Source: Conidiobolus incongruus B7586 (Eukaryota > Entomophthoromycota > Entomophthoromycetes > Entomophthorales > Conidiobolaceae). Taken from it: a DNA stretch of 19,734 nucleotides. Numbering within the stretch: the first letter of the stretch is position 1; the number at the start of each line of letters is the position of its first letter. The notes below the pieces were generated by a model. It worked only from the letters and a program-made list of their open reading frames with translations, ran no database searches and was not told the origin of the DNA. A program made the translations under genes and the position numbers. The DNA lies in assembly GCA_000697335.1 (NCBI GenBank), contig JNEM01012760.1, forward strand, positions 1-19,734. Direction: 5' to 3'. Below are positions 19,415-19,734 of the stretch, in pieces.

Positions 19415-19734
19415 AAATTTGAGTTAATTGGAAATTTATTAATTTTTGATTTTTCAAATATATTATTAGTTTTAAATAAATAAATATATATAAAATAAAT
19501 AAGAAATTTTATGTATTTAAATTATATATATATATTATAATTTTTTTGATTAAAAAATAAAATTTTTAAAATTAGTTGTTTAATTTAATTATACTTAAAT
19601 TAAATAATAATCATCAAAAGTTTTTATTTTAATATTAATAAAACTTAATCATAAACCCTTTGAAATTATTTAAAGTTTATAAATAACTTTTAATAATAAA
19701 ATATTATCTAAATTAATTATTTATTATTAAATAA
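19415..19734 (+). mobile_element. Mariner-type transposon, copy C (cut by window edge)
   Basis: The last 320 bases are the reverse complement of the right-hand part of copy A, point for point: for example ATTAGTTGTTTAATTTAATT (near 19573) and the region corresponding to AACCATCAAAAG of copy A, here AATCATCAAAAG. The element is therefore in the opposite orientation, with its transposase start side at about 19415 and the rest beyond the window. The end is degenerate (GTTAATTGGAAATTT where copy A has AAAAAATGGGAAATTT), so the start is accurate only to about 10 bases. It seems closer to copy A than to copy B over this part. It is as AT-shifted as the others and surely inactive. Confidence 0.75.

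Overview
The window looks like nuclear DNA of an AT-rich, early-diverging fungus. The gene-free DNA is roughly 80% or more A+T, while coding exons are about 40-50% G+C. Introns are very short (51-60 bp) with GTAATA or GTATTA donors and TTAG/TTTAG/ATAG acceptors. The gene content (secreted tyrosinases in tandem, a fungal-type Arb1, a Get2-like membrane protein) is fungal. An Entomophthoromycotina genome such as Conidiobolus would fit, but that is inference from style, not proof.

Layout, left to right. 274-1542: a decayed mariner-type DNA transposon (copy A, transposase on the minus strand). 2615-3784 (-): an intact, intronless secreted tyrosinase. 3785-7601: AT-rich DNA with inverted repeats and no gene. 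7602-8892: mariner copy B, same orientation, with recognisable terminal inverted repeats. 8956-10128 (-): a second tyrosinase, collinear with the first over its full length (about 59% identity by hand count) but carrying an in-frame TGA inside the copper-B half and a second early stop near its end. 10129-14183: gene-poor, with a probable broken secreted-protein gene of unrecognised family at about 11762-12552 (-).

14439-15536 (+): an Arb1-like protein of the Argonaute siRNA chaperone complex, two exons. 16711-17944 (-): a Get2/CAML-like tail-anchored-protein insertase subunit, which I assemble from four exons with three transmembrane segments. These two genes are convergent. Between them, at about 15860-16195, is a G+C-richer island with five clean hairpins and no open frame, the best candidate for an undescribed structured RNA. 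The right edge (from about 19415) holds the start of a third mariner copy in the opposite orientation.

The genes do not form one pathway. The tyrosinases are a tandem family of secreted copper oxidases in a transposon-invaded stretch. Arb1 implies that the organism has small-RNA-guided silencing, which is notable beside decayed, AT-shifted transposons. Get2 is housekeeping. No rRNA, CRISPR array, convincing tRNA, or retroviral or LTR-type element was seen.
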